This document shows, piece after piece, positions 62,657 to 64,000 of a DNA stretch of 64,000 nt (positions are counted from its first letter, which is position 1; each line of letters starts with the position of its first letter). The notes below the pieces were generated by a model. It was not told the origin of the DNA, did no database searches, and saw only the letters and a list, made by a program, of their open reading frames with translations. The position numbers and the translations under genes were made by a program. The stretch covers positions 43,837,417-43,901,416 of the forward strand of contig CM018043.1 in assembly GCA_008638375.1 (NCBI GenBank), read 5' to 3'. The DNA comes from Nyssa sinensis. Taxonomy: Eukaryota; Streptophyta; Magnoliopsida; Cornales; Nyssaceae.

Positions 62657-64000
62657 TGAAGAAAGAATTTTTATAACTTTGAACAATTCTCATTTTTTTT
62701 TAAAAAAAAAAAAGAGTAAGGAATTGTGAGAAAAAAGAAATTAGGTGGTGGTTAGTGTTTTATTTTCAAACACTAAGACATCTTTAAAATATAATGGAAA
62801 ACATGACATCAAGGGGTCAAGTTGGATATTTTTCAATAATAAAATAATGAATTAAGAATCTTAATCTTGATTAAAAATATGAATTAGGTACAACAGGTTT
62901 TGGAATTAAATATACCAGACCTTTTTTTTATTCTTAAGAGGAAAAAAAAAATACCCTTTGTGGACACAAGTTTTTGGTAAGTATGCTAATCCCTGATTCT
63001 TCTTAAAGTTTGATTTTGGTCAACTCCTTGTATATTATAATTCATGCTTGGCTCAATTATGATTATTGGTGACAGCAAAGTTGAAACTATAATTTTTATT
63101 TGTCATTTTTTTTAATACAATAATGTTAAAAAAAGAATCAAATTAATTGAAATTATGTATAAGTAGACACTTGTATTATTAGGTAGGACATCGGTCGTAA
63201 CTTTTGCTTGTCTTAATATCATGTAATTAAATAATTAATTATTTTAAAAACTTAAATTATCTAAGATTGGCATCATTGGGTAACTTAAAGTATTTATTCA
63301 TTCAACCAGACTCGGAAGTTAATATAACAGATGGCTGAAGCCCACTCAAATTTGCTACAACGTCTGGTGATTGAGAATGTTTTCTCTTTTATTTTATAGA
63401 CACCTAACACATAACACTAGAATGTCATGAATGATGCATTTTTCAGTGGGTTTGAACCGCCACTACACGTATAAGTGTGAGGGAATCAAGAAAAAGAAAT
63501 TAGGGGGTTAAGATAATATTTGAAAAATTTTAGGAGAAAAAATTGTTTTTCTTAAATTTGAGAAACGAATGTCATCAAATCTTACATGTAAACAAATATT
63601 TTGAGAGTACTAAATATATATATATATATATATATATATTCAAATTAGAAGAAATTTTCATAAAATTATTTTAAATATTACGTGTAAAAATTTAAAATTT
63701 CCCAATTTTAGTTGGGGGGTAATCTCTCTTAGCCTACATAGGACTCTGTCCTTGTTCTCAATAATACTTTATCTTGTGTGGTATGATCCATTATAAAAGA
63801 GTAATGATTTATTATTCATATATTCGTACTCATGTATTGACATGAAATAGTATCCATTAATGAGACTCATGATAATGAACATGAACCCAACTCGTATTAT
63901 GACGAAATGACAATATTTGAAGAACTTGCCGTCATAATATTGTATCGAACCCATTCAAAAAAATTTCGTATGAAAATGTATAAAACATGTATTAATTATG
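62657..64000. other. AT-rich intergenic DNA
   Basis: No gene recognised. It contains an (AT)n microsatellite at about 63613-63639 and several poly(A) tracts. Confidence 0.6.

Overview
The window is nuclear DNA from a flowering plant, very probably a woody eudicot with a repeat-rich genome (inference from intron size, AT-rich intergenic DNA and the mix of L1-type LINEs, Copia, TRIM, MULE and SINE copies). It holds one host gene on the + strand: an intact 19-exon gene for the chloroplast inner-envelope AAA/M41 protein FTSH12. Joining the exons by hand gives an uninterrupted 1001-residue protein with all splice sites GT-AG. The gene runs from the ATG at 1436 to the stop at 60656-60658, so about 3.0 kb of CDS is spread over 59.2 kb.

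Layout. 1-1435 is the AT-rich upstream region, with a (TC)n tract, a large inverted repeat at 399-954 and a leader with a 4-codon upstream ORF. Exons 1-4 lie at 1436-10121, with a 15-bp-TSD L1 element in intron 3. Exons 5-8 are compact (10816-11727). Intron 8 is 3.6 kb with a MULE-type element and several tiny tail-only retroinsertions. Exons 9 and 10 (15284-16689) are followed by the 13.7-kb intron 10, with a decayed Copia element, a solo LTR, a MULE-like element, LINE pieces and SINEs. Exon 11 (30382-30453) is followed by the 8.6-kb intron 11, with an antisense LINE interrupted by a MULE and a SINE, a TRIM, and a three-layer nest (MULE, SINE, solo LTR). Exons 12-14 (39061-39656) are followed by the 12.5-kb intron 14, with a LINE carrying ORF1 and ORF2 and a MULE nested in ORF1, then an older LINE. 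Exons 15-18 (52201-54446) are followed by the 6.1-kb intron 18, with a decayed LINE broken by a TRIM and a MULE, plus another MULE. Exon 19 ends the gene; an AATAAA lies 503 bases after the stop. The rest, to 64000, is AT-rich intergenic DNA with one MULE-type MITE.

Only FTSH12 has a host function. By homology it sits in the chloroplast inner envelope as the subunit that keeps the HEXXH zinc-protease site in the FTSH12/FtsHi complex linked to plastid protein import and needed for embryo development. Everything else is mobile-element sequence in various stages of decay. The points most worth a second look are six 13-21 bp insertions that look like bare LINE/SINE 3' tails flanked by target-site duplications, oppositely oriented LINE copies that bracket blocks of FTSH12 exons, a series of nine non-coding elements with mostly 8-9 bp duplications, and the promoter inverted repeat.
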